From positions 248,001 through 312,000 of the forward strand of contig DYNP01000003.1 of the NCBI GenBank assembly GCA_020721005.1: a stretch of DNA of 64,000 nucleotides. Direction: 5' to 3'. Shown here in pieces: positions 1-9,216 of this stretch. The stretch comes from Thiomargarita sp. (lineage in GTDB: Bacteria > Pseudomonadota > Gammaproteobacteria > Beggiatoales > Beggiatoaceae). Each line of letters begins with the position of its first letter. The stretch's first letter is position 1. The notes under the pieces are model-generated. The model searched no databases and was not told where the DNA came from. It worked only from the letters and a program-made list of their open reading frames with translations. Made by a program: the position numbers and the translations under genes.

Positions 1-287
1 AAGCCCTCTACCACATTCCCAAAACTCAAGCTTACACTTGGGACAAAGGATGGGTAATAGGAAGCTCCCCTCAACTGGCTGACTGCGTTTTTCCTCAAAT
101 CAACCTATCCAATCGACACGCTCGTTTAATTCTCCTTAAAAATCAATTGCACATCGAAGACTTAAACTCCTTCACTGGTACCTGGGTCAACGGACAACAA
201 TTAAAACCCTTTCAACCACTCCCCTTGACCTCAGGCAATCTGATCAAAATGGGACACCTGGAATTACAACTGGTGATTTCCGCCTAA
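1..287 (+). CDS. FHA-domain protein, C-terminal end (partial)
   Basis: The reading frame is open from the left edge (codons in phase from base 3) to a TAA at 285-287. The visible part is the end of a forkhead-associated domain, a phosphothreonine-binding module. It shows the usual order of motifs: a GSS turn, then SNRHARL, then an EDLNSFTGTWVNG stretch, where FHA domains have S-x-x-H and the NG loop. The protein ends soon after the domain, so FHA is C-terminal here. What lies in front cannot be seen. The lytic transglycosylase gene begins 39 bases downstream on the same strand, so the two may be co-transcribed. The FHA call is firm; the protein's overall role is unknown. Confidence 0.75.
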   Translation, partial: ALYHIPKTQAYTWDKGWVIGSSPQLADCVFPQINLSNRHARLILLKNQLHIEDLNSFTGTWVNGQQLKPFQPLPLTSGNLIKMGHLELQLVISA

Positions 288-326
288 AAAATCAAAACCC
301 ATTGACTCAAAACACACCCTAACACT

Positions 327-2261
327 ATGAAACTTCATCTCTTCACCTACCCACTCATCTTCCTAATCCACTCCAATCTAACCATTGCTGAAGATGACCT
401 GCTTTCCCAACAACGCTGGCAATTTAAAGAAGCTCAACATGCTTTGGCTACCGAAAATTTTACCCTATTTAATCAACGCATTGAACAACTGCACGACTAT
501 CCCATCGTCTATTACCTGCGCTATTTCTACCTAAAAGACCGCTTACATATCGCTCCCATTGCGGAACTATTTGACTTTCTCAACCACTATGCAGACAGTC
601 CCATCACCCAACGACTCCAACAACAATGGCTCCAACAACTCGCCACCCAACAACAATGGGCCACTTTTTTAAGTGCCTACACTCCACAAACCGAAATCAC
701 CTTACAATGCAATTACTTACACGCCCTACTTGCCACCGAAACCCCCTGGCAACCTGCAGACTTTACACAAGCCAAAGCCATTTGGATGGTGGACCATTCC
801 CAACCTCAAGCCTGTGACTCTGCATTTGACTATCTCCATCAACAAACTCAACTGACCCCTCACGACTATTGGCAACGCATTCGTTTAGCCATACAAAAAG
901 GCAATTTTAAACTGGCTCTACATCTTGGAAAACAACTGCCCAAAACCGATGTGCCCCTATTAAACCTATGGCAAAACCTCCATCATTCCCCAGAAAATAC
1001 CCTAAAAAACTTTAAACAAACCGACACTGAATTAACCAGAGAAATGCTAGTTTATGGACTCAAACAACTCGCCAACACCCAACCTGACAAAGCCAAAGAA
1101 TATTGGCAACTCTATCAGAAACAATATACATTTAACCGCGCCCAACGAAAAGAACTCCAACAACTGTTAGCTTCCAAAGAAACCGAAAAAAATCCACCTG
1201 TAACAACCGCTTGGAAAATAACCGATCCAAAATTCAACGAAGAAACTGGGCGAACTCACCTACAAAAAGCCTTGCTGCAACAAAACTGGTCAGAAATTGC
1301 CGAATCCACCCAAAATTTGCCAATTGCTGAAAACAACAAATTACGCTGGTCCTATTGGCGCGCCCGGGCTTTGGAACAATTGGGCAATATCACAGAAGCG
1401 GAACAATATTACCAAACTGTGGCTCAACAACGAGACTATTATGGTTTTCTATCTGCCGAACGTTTGGGAGAACCTTATCAATTACAAGTCCGTTCCCTAC
1501 CTCGTAACCTCCCTTTAGAAACTCAACTCTCGAAACGCCCGGGTATCATTCGAGCCAGAGAATTGTATTTCGTGGGACTGGCAGAATATGCTCAATTAGA
1601 ATGGAATACCGCCCTAGACAACACTTCTCCAGAAGAACTGCCGGCTGCCACCTGGCTTGCTCACCAATGGGGCTGGCATTACCAAGCCATTGTTACCATT
1701 GCCAAAATTCCATTTTGGGACGATCTGAATATCCGCTTCCCCCTTGCATTTCACGACGCCATTTCTCGTCATGCCGAAACCCAACAACTCCCATTGGCTT
1801 GGGTATATGCTATTGTTCGCCAAGAAAGTGCATTGCAAGTAGAAGCCAAATCCCGAGCCGGGGCTTTGGGACTGATGCAATTACTGCCCAGCACGGCCAA
1901 AGAAATGGCGAGAATACAAAAAGTTAACTTAGTGGACGATAACCTGCTCTTTACTCCAGACATGAATATTCAATTGGGCACGACTTACCTAAAAACCCTA
2001 CTCAAACAATTCTCAGACAATTATTTACTGGCCACCGCTGCCTACAATGCTGGACCGGGTCGAGCCAAACGTTGGCAAACTCAATATTCCTGCTTGCCGG
2101 CAGATATTTGGGTGGAATTAATTCCCTTCTCTGAAACTCATCAATATGTGAAAAATGTCATGAGTTATACCCTGGTTTATGAACATCAGCTGGGCAACAA
2201 ACCCCCTTTGGGACCCATGCTATTGAGTGAAATAAAATCAACAGAATGTGCCCCAAAATGA
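327..2261 (+). CDS. slt: Soluble lytic murein transglycosylase (Slt70-like)
   Basis: Periplasmic enzyme that cleaves the MurNAc-GlcNAc bond of peptidoglycan and forms 1,6-anhydromuramyl products. Residues 1-21 look like a signal peptide ending at TIAEDD. Residues about 30-440 are the helical, repeat-rich superhelix typical of Slt70. The catalytic domain lies at about 480-630 and includes VRQESALQ with the expected catalytic Glu at residue 500, then AGALGLMQLLPSTA and ATAAYNAGPGRAKRW, the three signature blocks of family 1 lytic transglycosylases. The length of 644 residues matches the family. There is no obvious Shine-Dalgarno sequence before the ATG. The stop overlaps a possible GTG start of the following ABC transporter gene. 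The assignment is secure at family level. Confidence 0.93.
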   Translation: MKLHLFTYPLIFLIHSNLTIAEDDLLSQQRWQFKEAQHALATENFTLFNQRIEQLHDYPIVYYLRYFYLKDRLHIAPIAELFDFLNHYADSPITQRLQQQWLQQLATQQQWATFLSAYTPQTEITLQCNYLHALLATETPWQPADFTQAKAIWMVDHSQPQACDSAFDYLHQQTQLTPHDYWQRIRLAIQKGNFKLALHLGKQLPKTDVPLLNLWQNLHHSPENTLKNFKQTDTELTREMLVYGLKQLANTQPDKAKEYWQLYQKQYTFNRAQRKELQQLLASKETEKNPPVTTAWKITDPKFNEETGRTHLQKALLQQNWSEIAESTQNLPIAENNKLRWSYWRARALEQLGNITEAEQYYQTVAQQRDYYGFLSAERLGEPYQLQVRSLPRNLPLETQLSKRPGIIRARELYFVGLAEYAQLEWNTALDNTSPEELPAATWLAHQWGWHYQAIVTIAKIPFWDDLNIRFPLAFHDAISRHAETQQLPLAWVYAIVRQESALQVEAKSRAGALGLMQLLPSTAKEMARIQKVNLVDDNLLFTPDMNIQLGTTYLKTLLKQFSDNYLLATAAYNAGPGRAKRWQTQYSCLPADIWVELIPFSETHQYVKNVMSYTLVYEHQLGNKPPLGPMLLSEIKSTECAPK

Positions 2262-4095
2262 AAAATTTTCTATTCTCTACCCTAATTTAAGCAAAATGCC
2301 TCCTCCTCTTCATCAAAGACATACTCAACCAATTCATGACAATCGCCAAGATCGCAACAACTTGCGCGGACTTCTTCCCTACATTTGGGACTATCGTGGC
2401 CGTGTGTTATTTGCCCTGCTGCTATTGATATTTGCCAAAGTGGCCAATGTTGGCATTCCCATTGTCCTAAAACACATTGTCGATGCCTTAAATCATACCT
2501 CTTGGATTTTACCGTTGGGACTGTTAGCCAGCTATGGGGCTCTGCGACTGTTGAGCTCTTTATTCAATGAGTTACGTGACGCTATTTTTGCCAGAGTACG
2601 ATTTCGAGCCATGCGGCGAGTTTCCAATCAAGTGCTCAATCATTTACACCGTCTTTCTTTACGTTACCACTTGGAACGACAAACTGGCGCTTTATCTCGA
2701 GACTTAGAACGTGGCACTCGAAGCATCAGTTCCCTGCTCAATTACTTGATTTTCCAAATCATTCCCACTTTTGCCGAAATCTTGCTCATCACCTTGGTAT
2801 TGTTGATCAACTACGATTTCAAATTTGTACTGGTCACCCTGCTTACGGTGAGTATTTATGTGGCATTTACCCTGGCTGTGACAGAATGGCGCATGGAATT
2901 TCGTCATGAAGCCAATCGCCGGGAATCTGAGGCCAATAATCAAGCTATTGACAGTCTGGTGAACTATGAGACCGTCAAATATTTTGGCAACGAATCCTTG
3001 GAAATGCAACGCTATGACACCACTTTACGCTATTGGGAAGAAGCTTCGGTAAAAGGTCAAACTTCCATGTCGGCTTTAAATTTTGGACAATCGGCCATTA
3101 TTGCTTTGGGAGTCACTTTGATCATGATTTTCGCTGCTCAAGGAGTGGTCAATGGCGATATGAGTTTAGGCGACTTGGTGTTGGTCAATGCTTTTTTGTT
3201 GCAATTGTTTATTCCCTTAAATTTCTTAGGTGTCGTTTATCGATCAGTTAAATATGCTTTGGCAGACATGGATTTAATGTTTAAATTGTTGGCATTACAA
3301 CCGGAAATCCAAGATCATCCCCAAGCCACTTCCTTACAAATTGACCGAGGAGAAATTGTATTTGATAAGGTCAGTTTTCATTATCAAGTGGAACGACCCA
3401 TTTTACAAGAAATCAGTTTTAAAATTTCCGTTGGACAAAAGGTGGCCGTGGTGGGGGCCAGTGGGGCAGGTAAATCGACGCTGGCCCGCCTGTTATTTCG
3501 ATTTTATGAAGTTACCGGGGGACAAATTACCATTGATGGACAACCTATTGAACAAGTGACTCAAGCCAGTTTGCGGGCTGCCATTGGTATTGTGCCACAA
3601 GATACGATTTTATTTAATGAAAGTATTTATTATAACATCAGTTATGCCAATCCTCAGTCCTCCAAAGCTGAAATTGTGGCTGCAGCACAACTGGCTGATA
3701 TTCATGACTTTATTATAACTTTACCTGCCGGCTATGATACTATAGTAGGAGAAAGGGGACTTAAATTGTCTGGGGGAGAAAAGCAACGAGTGGCTATTGC
3801 GCGGGCTATTTTGAAACGTCCTAAAATTTTGATTTTTGATGAGGCCACTTCTTCTTTAGATTCTAAATCGGAGCAATCTATCCAAACTGCCTTGGCTCAA
3901 GTGGCAGCCAATCATACGACTTTGGTTATTGCTCATCGATTGTCAACTATTGTGGATGCTGATCAAATTATGGTTATGGAACAGGGTCGCATTGTTGAAC
4001 AGGGTTGTCATGCGGAATTATTAGCCTTAAAGGGAATTTATGCCCATTTGTGGACCCTGCAACAGGAAGAGCAGTGGTTGGAGAAAAAAATGTAA
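2248..4095 (+). CDS. ABC exporter, Atm1/HMT-type (fused membrane and ATPase domains)
   Basis: Half-transporter with an N-terminal six-helix membrane domain (about residues 45-340) and a C-terminal ATPase. Visible motifs are Walker A GASGAGKST near residue 402, the Q-loop GIVPQDTILFNESI, signature LSGGEKQR near 506, Walker B ILIFDEATSSLD near 530, and the switch His in IAHRLST. The membrane-domain stretch TGALSRDLERGTRSISSL followed by NYETVKYFGNE is characteristic of the Atm1/ABCB7/HMT1 group, which exports glutathione-linked metal or sulfur species. The actual substrate is an inference. The frame allows GTG at 2248, overlapping slt by 14 bases, or ATG at 2296; neither has a clear ribosome site, and the family N-terminus fits either. 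The overlap suggests translation coupled to slt. Confidence 0.88.
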   Translation: MPQNEKFSILYPNLSKMPPPLHQRHTQPIHDNRQDRNNLRGLLPYIWDYRGRVLFALLLLIFAKVANVGIPIVLKHIVDALNHTSWILPLGLLASYGALRLLSSLFNELRDAIFARVRFRAMRRVSNQVLNHLHRLSLRYHLERQTGALSRDLERGTRSISSLLNYLIFQIIPTFAEILLITLVLLINYDFKFVLVTLLTVSIYVAFTLAVTEWRMEFRHEANRRESEANNQAIDSLVNYETVKYFGNESLEMQRYDTTLRYWEEASVKGQTSMSALNFGQSAIIALGVTLIMIFAAQGVVNGDMSLGDLVLVNAFLLQLFIPLNFLGVVYRSVKYALADMDLMFKLLALQPEIQDHPQATSLQIDRGEIVFDKVSFHYQVERPILQEISFKISVGQKVAVVGASGAGKSTLARLLFRFYEVTGGQITIDGQPIEQVTQASLRAAIGIVPQDTILFNESIYYNISYANPQSSKAEIVAAAQLADIHDFIITLPAGYDTIVGERGLKLSGGEKQRVAIARAILKRPKILIFDEATSSLDSKSEQSIQTALAQVAANHTTLVIAHRLSTIVDADQIMVMEQGRIVEQGCHAELLALKGIYAHLWTLQQEEQWLEKKM

Positions 4096-4189
4096 CTGGT
4101 ATTATGGAAAATTGTCCATATAGAGACTGTAAAAATTATTAATATTAACAAACGGTTAGGGATGGATAAAATTGAGAGGGTGAGTAAAA

Positions 4190-5806
4190 ATGAGAGCTGT
4201 ACAAAGCATAGTTTGGTTTTACCATTTATTGATGATGGGCACGGTGCTGGCTAACCAAACCGGTACTTTGGTCCTCAGCACTGAGCCTCAAACAGTCACG
4301 CTTTATGTCAATGGTTTGTTGAGAAGTAATATGACCCCGGTGGATTTGGAGTTGCCAGTGGGCACTCATCAGGTTGAAATTCGGGCCACTGGTAAGAAAA
4401 CTGAGCAGTTTACCGTGAATGTTCAAGCAGATGCGGTATTGTTCAAGGAAATGGTGTTGGAAGATGAGGTGCCTGTGATACAGTCTTCTGAACAGGAATT
4501 GAGCATTTTGAAGTTACTGAATCCTTTACAGGGATATTTTGAGGATACCCGAGAATTTGAGTTGCGTCGAGAACAATTGTTGAATAGTTTTAATCAGAAA
4601 GTTCGAGAACGCAATACAATGTATCAAGCGGGAACTGCTCATTTGTTGAAAGAAAATTATGAGGCCAGCACGGGCAGTTTACCTATACAGATCGCTTGGT
4701 TCAATTGGGCTCAACGTTTTGAATTGCCTAAAAAAAGTAGTATTGCTGTTTTACCCGGGGAGGCTGAAAAATTGTGGAAAACGAGTTTGGAGCAACCGGT
4801 TTATTTGTATTTTGAGAGTGTTAAAAAACGAGCGGTGGTTAAGCAAGCGGTGGTGACCAATAATGAGAAAAAAGAATGGATTATGGCTGAAATTGCTGGT
4901 TTTTTGTCAATCGGGGGAGTTAAAGACACGGTTGATTTGTTGGCCGGTTGGGTAGAGACTTATCGTCAATTGTATCCTCAAGTGCATTTTAAAGTGTCGA
5001 TATTGGATGCTGGGTTAGGGAATACTGGTTGGGATGGAGAGGAGCAGCAGTTGAATTTGATGGTATTGGCGGGTGCCCACCCAACTTTGTTAACAAATCA
5101 GTCTCAGCGTCCCAAAATTAGCTTAAAAGTGGCTATTGAGGCTTTGGGAGTGTATGTGCATGCCAGCAATCCTGTCAGTGAGTTGACTCAGTTGCAGTTG
5201 GATGCTATATTTTCGGTCTCAAGACGTTGCGGTGGGAAGGTTGAAATTGCGCATTGGGGGGATTTAAAGTTGGAGAAAAATATTTGGACATTGCTTGGGG
5301 AGAAGGTGGGTTGGTTGCCAGCGTTGGATTTGGCTTATTGGCAGCAGCAAGAGATTCAGTTGTTGATTGAGAAGGACAGTTTGGCATTGTTTGCTGAGTG
5401 GGGCTTGTGTCAGGGTCAATTCAAAGATGGTTTACAAGTATTTGATAATCAGGAAGATTTATTGGTTGCTTTGCAGGAATTTCCTTATGCTATTGCAGTT
5501 AGTCATTTCAGTTCAGAGGTGACGGGGGCAAAATTGTTGATGCTTGAGAATCCAAGGGCCAGTTTATTGGTGGGAGGGTTGTCGGGTTGGGTGGTGGCTT
5601 CGGAGGAGAACATTATGGCTGGAGAATATCCATTGGCGCGTTTTTTTACAGTTTATTTAAATCACAGTCGTTCTAGTTTGCCAACGGTGGTCAATGAGTT
5701 TGCAAAATTGTTGTTATCTCAAAAGGGTCAAACGGTGGTTAAAAAGTGGGGATTGGTGCCGTTGTCGAGAGAGTTATTGCAAGAAGAGTTTGCTAAGTTA
5801 CCTTAG
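4190..5806 (+). CDS. PEGA-domain protein fused to a PstS-like substrate-binding domain
   Basis: Residues 1-21 form a signal peptide (cleavage near VLANQ). Residues about 25-90 form a PEGA domain: GTLVLSTEPQTVTLYVNG followed by TPVDLELPVGTHQVEI. A charged helical stretch (about 100-220) leads to a periplasmic-binding domain at about 235-535. There the segment VYVHASNPVSELTQLQLDAIF resembles the phosphate-binding PstS family motif, and VVKKWGLVPLSRELL matches the usual PstS C-terminus. PstS proteins bind phosphate for the Pst transporter, but no pst genes are nearby. A sensory or envelope-anchored role is therefore possible. GAGGGTGAG just before the ATG supports the start. Domain calls are fairly secure; the ligand is unknown. 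Confidence 0.7.
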   Translation: MRAVQSIVWFYHLLMMGTVLANQTGTLVLSTEPQTVTLYVNGLLRSNMTPVDLELPVGTHQVEIRATGKKTEQFTVNVQADAVLFKEMVLEDEVPVIQSSEQELSILKLLNPLQGYFEDTREFELRREQLLNSFNQKVRERNTMYQAGTAHLLKENYEASTGSLPIQIAWFNWAQRFELPKKSSIAVLPGEAEKLWKTSLEQPVYLYFESVKKRAVVKQAVVTNNEKKEWIMAEIAGFLSIGGVKDTVDLLAGWVETYRQLYPQVHFKVSILDAGLGNTGWDGEEQQLNLMVLAGAHPTLLTNQSQRPKISLKVAIEALGVYVHASNPVSELTQLQLDAIFSVSRRCGGKVEIAHWGDLKLEKNIWTLLGEKVGWLPALDLAYWQQQEIQLLIEKDSLALFAEWGLCQGQFKDGLQVFDNQEDLLVALQEFPYAIAVSHFSSEVTGAKLLMLENPRASLLVGGLSGWVVASEENIMAGEYPLARFFTVYLNHSRSSLPTVVNEFAKLLLSQKGQTVVKKWGLVPLSRELLQEEFAKLP

Positions 5807-6215
5807 GGCGTGTCATCCTTTTACCACCCTACCATTACTTTAGCCGGAGTGGAGGTTTTAGTCGGAGTGGAGGTTTTGGAGTGGAGGCTTTAGCCGGAGT
5901 GGAGGCTTTAGCCGGCCAGCGGTAGGTATCACCCCACACACACAAATTGCAAGGCGCCTACCACCGGCCGGCTAAAGCCTCCACTCCAAAAGCCTCTACT
6001 CCAACGGGCCAACGGGAATTTCCTTCTTTGAATAGCATGGCTGGAATAGGGTGGGCAACGATAAAGCGGTTGCCCATCTTACCGATTGATGGTCAGCCCA
6101 TTTTACTGGAGCGGATTTGGGAGGAAAGTGGATATTCCCCCGGTTTAGTTTTAACAGGTTAAAGTTGGGGGGTAAATTTGAGAGTTTTTTTATTTTTTGG
6201 AGTAGGTCAGTAGAT
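5807..6215. repeat. Intergenic repeat region: solitary inverted-repeat core plus REP-like hairpin
   Basis: Noncoding. From about 5840 to 5920 the element TTTAGCCGGAGTGGAGG occurs several times. The reverse complement (CCGGCTAAAGCCTCCACTCC) follows at about 5968-5988. The spacer between the arms (GGTAGGTATCACCCCACAC, then AAATTGCAAGG) closely matches the centre of the MITE-like element at 40587-40805. The terminal repeats of that element are not visible here, so this looks like a solitary or decayed core. A second hairpin, TGGGCAAC paired with GTTGCCCA, lies at 6050-6077 and belongs to a family that recurs at 13178, 22186 and 23369. Short open frames here arise from the repeat. Confidence 0.7.
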
Positions 6216-6851
6216 ATGAATTCTCAACATCCTAGAGAACGTTTGATCAAACATTTGTATGGTTATGGTATAAAAAGTAGGTTGGTTTTGGAGGCGATTC
6301 GGGCAGTGCCTCGTCATTTGTTTGTGGATAAATCTTTGGTAAATTATGCTTATGCTGATCATCCTTTGCCAATTGGATATGGGCAGACTATTTCTCAACC
6401 TTATATTGTGGCTCGTATGACTGAAATTTTATTGCAGGAAGGTCATTTGAGTAAGGTGTTGGAGATTGGGACTGGTTGTGGTTATCAGACTGCGGTGTTG
6501 GCAAGGGTGGTGGGTAAGGTGTATACTGTTGAACGGATTAAAAATTTGTCTTTACAGGCTCGGGAGACTTTGGGTTTATTGGGAGTTAAGAATGTGGAAT
6601 TTAATTACAGTGATGGGCAGTGGGGATGGCTTGATCATGCGCCTTATCAAGGCATCATTGTCACTGCAGCTCCTACAAAAATTCCCCAGGCGTTGTTGGC
6701 TCAATTGGCAATTGGGGGACGCTTGGTAATTCCAGTGGGTCCCCAGCATGGACGGCAGGTATTGACGAAGGTGACGAGGACCCGCACAGAATATGAATAT
6801 TCTAGTTTTGATGATGTGACTTTTGTGCCTTTATGTAAGGGTATCAATTGA
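6216..6851 (+). CDS. pcm: Protein-L-isoaspartate O-methyltransferase
   Basis: Methylates abnormal L-isoaspartyl residues with S-adenosylmethionine so that aged proteins can be repaired. The sequence has the family's N-terminal segment (IRAVPRHLFVDKSLVNYAY, then PIGYGQTISQPYIVARM), the SAM-binding motif I VLEIGTGCGYQTAVLA near residues 82-97, and the IIVTAAPTKIPQALLAQL and GGRLVIPVG motifs. The ATG at 6216 gives 211 residues, matching the usual 205-220, and has GGAG about 13 bases upstream. The longer in-frame start at 6117 would add residues with no family counterpart. The usual surE/nlpD/rpoS neighbours are absent. It is followed by a convergent kinase gene. Confidence 0.93.
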   Translation: MNSQHPRERLIKHLYGYGIKSRLVLEAIRAVPRHLFVDKSLVNYAYADHPLPIGYGQTISQPYIVARMTEILLQEGHLSKVLEIGTGCGYQTAVLARVVGKVYTVERIKNLSLQARETLGLLGVKNVEFNYSDGQWGWLDHAPYQGIIVTAAPTKIPQALLAQLAIGGRLVIPVGPQHGRQVLTKVTRTRTEYEYSSFDDVTFVPLCKGIN

Positions 6852-6859
6852 ATTAAGTT

Positions 6860-7933
6860 TTAGGCAGCGGGTAGGCTGAAATAAAATAGGCTGCCTTGCC
6901 CAACTGTACTTTCCACTCCCACTTCCCCGCCTAATTTTTCTGCAATTCTCTGCACAATGGACAGACCCAGACCATGTCCCTTAGCTCGGTGTTCATTGAG
7001 ACGAGTAAAGGGGGTAAAGAGGGTGGCTTGTTGTTCTGGGGTTAGGCCTTCTCCATTGTCCCGGACCCAAAATTGAATTTTTTTATTGCTGCCCTTTCTG
7101 CTGCCCAATTCTACCCGCGGGGGATGTCCCCCGTATTTTAGGGCATTATTGATGTAATTGGCCCAGATTTCTTCGACCCAAGGGGCATAGCCGCGCACCA
7201 CTGGCCATTCTTCTGGCAAAATAATTTCCGCTTCATAATTTTTCAGCATAAATGCCAATCGGTCTCGGACTTGATGGACAATGGCGTCCATTGATAGGGG
7301 TTGCATTTGCACTTCTTGTTTTGAGACTCCCGCCAATAAAAGTAAGGCTTCAATGATATCCAGCATTTTATGGGCCCCTTTTTGAATATTTTTCAGGTAG
7401 CCATCGGCTTCTGGTTCCAATTTAGGAGCGGTTTCTATCAACAGATCGGAAAAACCTAAGACTGCGTTAAGTGGATTTTTGAGGTCATGGGCCACGGTGT
7501 GAGCAAAGGCATCCAATTCCTGGTTTTGAGTTTGTAATTCTTTTTGTAATTTGCGCAGGGTTAAATGGGTATTCACTCGAGCCAACACTTCTTCTTGTTG
7601 GATGGGTTTGGTGACATAGTCGACAGCCCCGAGTCCAAATCCTTTCACTTTATTTTCAGTGTCGGCTAGGGCGGTCATGAAGATAACGGGAATATCTTGA
7701 GTTTTGGGATTACTTTTTAGGCGTTGGCAAGTTTCAAATCCATCTATTCCCGGCATCATGACATCCAATAAAATAAGGTTAGGTAGAGCATATTGAGCTT
7801 TTTGTAAAGCACTTTCTCCATCTTGGGCGACCAGCACTTTAAATCCGCAAGTGGTCAAAAAATCGAAAAGCACACTGACATTCGCGGGAATGTCGTCAAC
7901 AATGAGTAGCGTGTTATGGGATTGGATACGCAA
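6860..7933 (-). CDS. Response-regulator/histidine-kinase hybrid (REC-HisKA-HATPase)
   Basis: Cytoplasmic signalling protein without membrane segments. The N-terminal receiver domain (residues about 8-125) has the acidic pocket IVDD and the phospho-acceptor Asp57 in LILLDVMMPG, plus the conserved Lys in YVTKP. A short coiled coil leads to the dimerisation domain with the H-box AHTVAHDLKNPLN (His149). The ATPase domain carries the N-box NYINNALKYGG, VRDNGEGL and GHGLGLSIVQRI. The start is TTG at 7933, supported by GAAGGAG eight bases before it; no nearby ATG fits better. The order REC before kinase suggests that another kinase phosphorylates it, or that it relays signals. No cognate partner is adjacent, although a LytS/AlgZ-type kinase is divergently encoded 203 bases away. 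Confidence 0.88.
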   Translation of the reverse strand: MRIQSHNTLLIVDDIPANVSVLFDFLTTCGFKVLVAQDGESALQKAQYALPNLILLDVMMPGIDGFETCQRLKSNPKTQDIPVIFMTALADTENKVKGFGLGAVDYVTKPIQQEEVLARVNTHLTLRKLQKELQTQNQELDAFAHTVAHDLKNPLNAVLGFSDLLIETAPKLEPEADGYLKNIQKGAHKMLDIIEALLLLAGVSKQEVQMQPLSMDAIVHQVRDRLAFMLKNYEAEIILPEEWPVVRGYAPWVEEIWANYINNALKYGGHPPRVELGSRKGSNKKIQFWVRDNGEGLTPEQQATLFTPFTRLNEHRAKGHGLGLSIVQRIAEKLGGEVGVESTVGQGSLFYFSLPAA

Positions 7934-8136
7934 AGGTAACGCTCCTTCAAAGTAGGTAAAGTAAATTCCGTATATTTTTTGAGGAATTTGTTTTGGCGAG
8001 GACCATTGTCATTTTTAACACTTATTTGAGGTGTTTGAGAAGTCCTGTAAGGGGCTATTGATTTTATCACCCTACAGTTAAGTTTTTTATGATACTGGAA
8101 TTTTTTTTTTGAGTAAAGTATTGAGGATCTGCGCTT

Positions 8137-9216
8137 ATGAACACTACTTCTGAACAGCAAGAAGATAATTCCCTATTTTTGCCTAATTTTTGTAACGTCT
8201 ATACCGTATTTATATTGATTATTGTGGTTGAATTACTCGCATTTATCTTGACTTTAGCCAGTTTAAATTATACGTCGTACAATTGGAAAATTCTGCAAAC
8301 CCAATTTATGACTCAGTTGGCGATGACTTCGTGGTTTATGCAATGGGTATCGTTATTAAGTCAAGCTCTGTTATGCGTATTAAGACGAGGATTGATGCGA
8401 TTAAAACGAGATTATTGGGTGGGTATTATCAGTTATGGTTTGGTTTTGATGATCACCGTTATTTTAAGTGAATTGGTTTGGGAAATGGGAAAAGAAAGTG
8501 TATTTTTTGACTCCGAATCCTGGCAACATTCTTTATTCCTACTGCGTAACTTGACCATCAGTGCTCTGATCAGCGCCATGATGTTGCGGTATTTTTACGT
8601 TCAATATCAATGGCGAAGAGAAATTCAAGCCCGTGCTGATATGCAAATTCGAGCCTTACAGGCCCGGATTCATCCCCACTTTTTATTTAATACCATGAAC
8701 ACCATTGCCAGTTTGGTTCGAGTAAATCCGTCCATGGCTGAAGAAGTGGTGATTGATTTTGCGGAACTATTCCGTGCCAATTTGTCGGAAGTTAAAACCC
8801 TGACGACTTGGGAACAGGAGGTGACTTTATCCCAACAATATTTGCGCATTGAAGCCCTGCGATTGGGTGAACGGCTGAAGGTCACCTGGAAAATCGAAGA
8901 AATTCCTAAAACTGCCCTATTACCTCCCTTGTGTTTACAACCTCTGTTGGAAAATGCCATTTATCATGGGATACAAGGTTTGATTGAAGGGGGAGAAATT
9001 CATATCCAAGGACGTTTGGAAGCGGGCATGATTCATTTGGAAATTGACAACCCGAAGTCGACTCAGGAGCACCGAGGGATTGGTATTGCACAGGATAATC
9101 TACGTAGACGCTTACAAGGACTTTGGCCGCAGGCTTATTTTGAAATTCAAGATGAAGGAGCTGTTTATCGAGTACGATTGGGATTTCCTGTATCTGAGGC
9201 AGAATCTTCAGAATGA
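8137..9216 (+). CDS. Membrane sensor histidine kinase, LytS/AlgZ (His_kinase) type
   Basis: Four hydrophobic segments lie at about residues 21-45, 62-82, 96-117 and 134-154. They are followed by the His_kinase block RIHPHFLFNTMNTIASLVR, in which His181 is the expected phospho-acceptor, and by FAELFRANLSE. The C-terminal ATPase has PPLCLQPLLENAIYHGIQG and HRGIGIAQDNLRRRL. This arrangement is typical of AlgZ/FimS of gammaproteobacteria, which usually works with a LytTR regulator such as AlgR. No such regulator lies next to it here. TGAGGA nine bases before the ATG supports the start. The gene sits between a divergent REC-kinase gene and the repeat region that precedes the big surface-protein genes. 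A control link to those genes is possible but speculative. Confidence 0.85.
   Translation: MNTTSEQQEDNSLFLPNFCNVYTVFILIIVVELLAFILTLASLNYTSYNWKILQTQFMTQLAMTSWFMQWVSLLSQALLCVLRRGLMRLKRDYWVGIISYGLVLMITVILSELVWEMGKESVFFDSESWQHSLFLLRNLTISALISAMMLRYFYVQYQWRREIQARADMQIRALQARIHPHFLFNTMNTIASLVRVNPSMAEEVVIDFAELFRANLSEVKTLTTWEQEVTLSQQYLRIEALRLGERLKVTWKIEEIPKTALLPPLCLQPLLENAIYHGIQGLIEGGEIHIQGRLEAGMIHLEIDNPKSTQEHRGIGIAQDNLRRRLQGLWPQAYFEIQDEGAVYRVRLGFPVSEAESSE

Noticed and set aside
5947-6162. Short frame before pcm
   Set aside because: It lies in the inverted repeat and has no ribosome site or family match.
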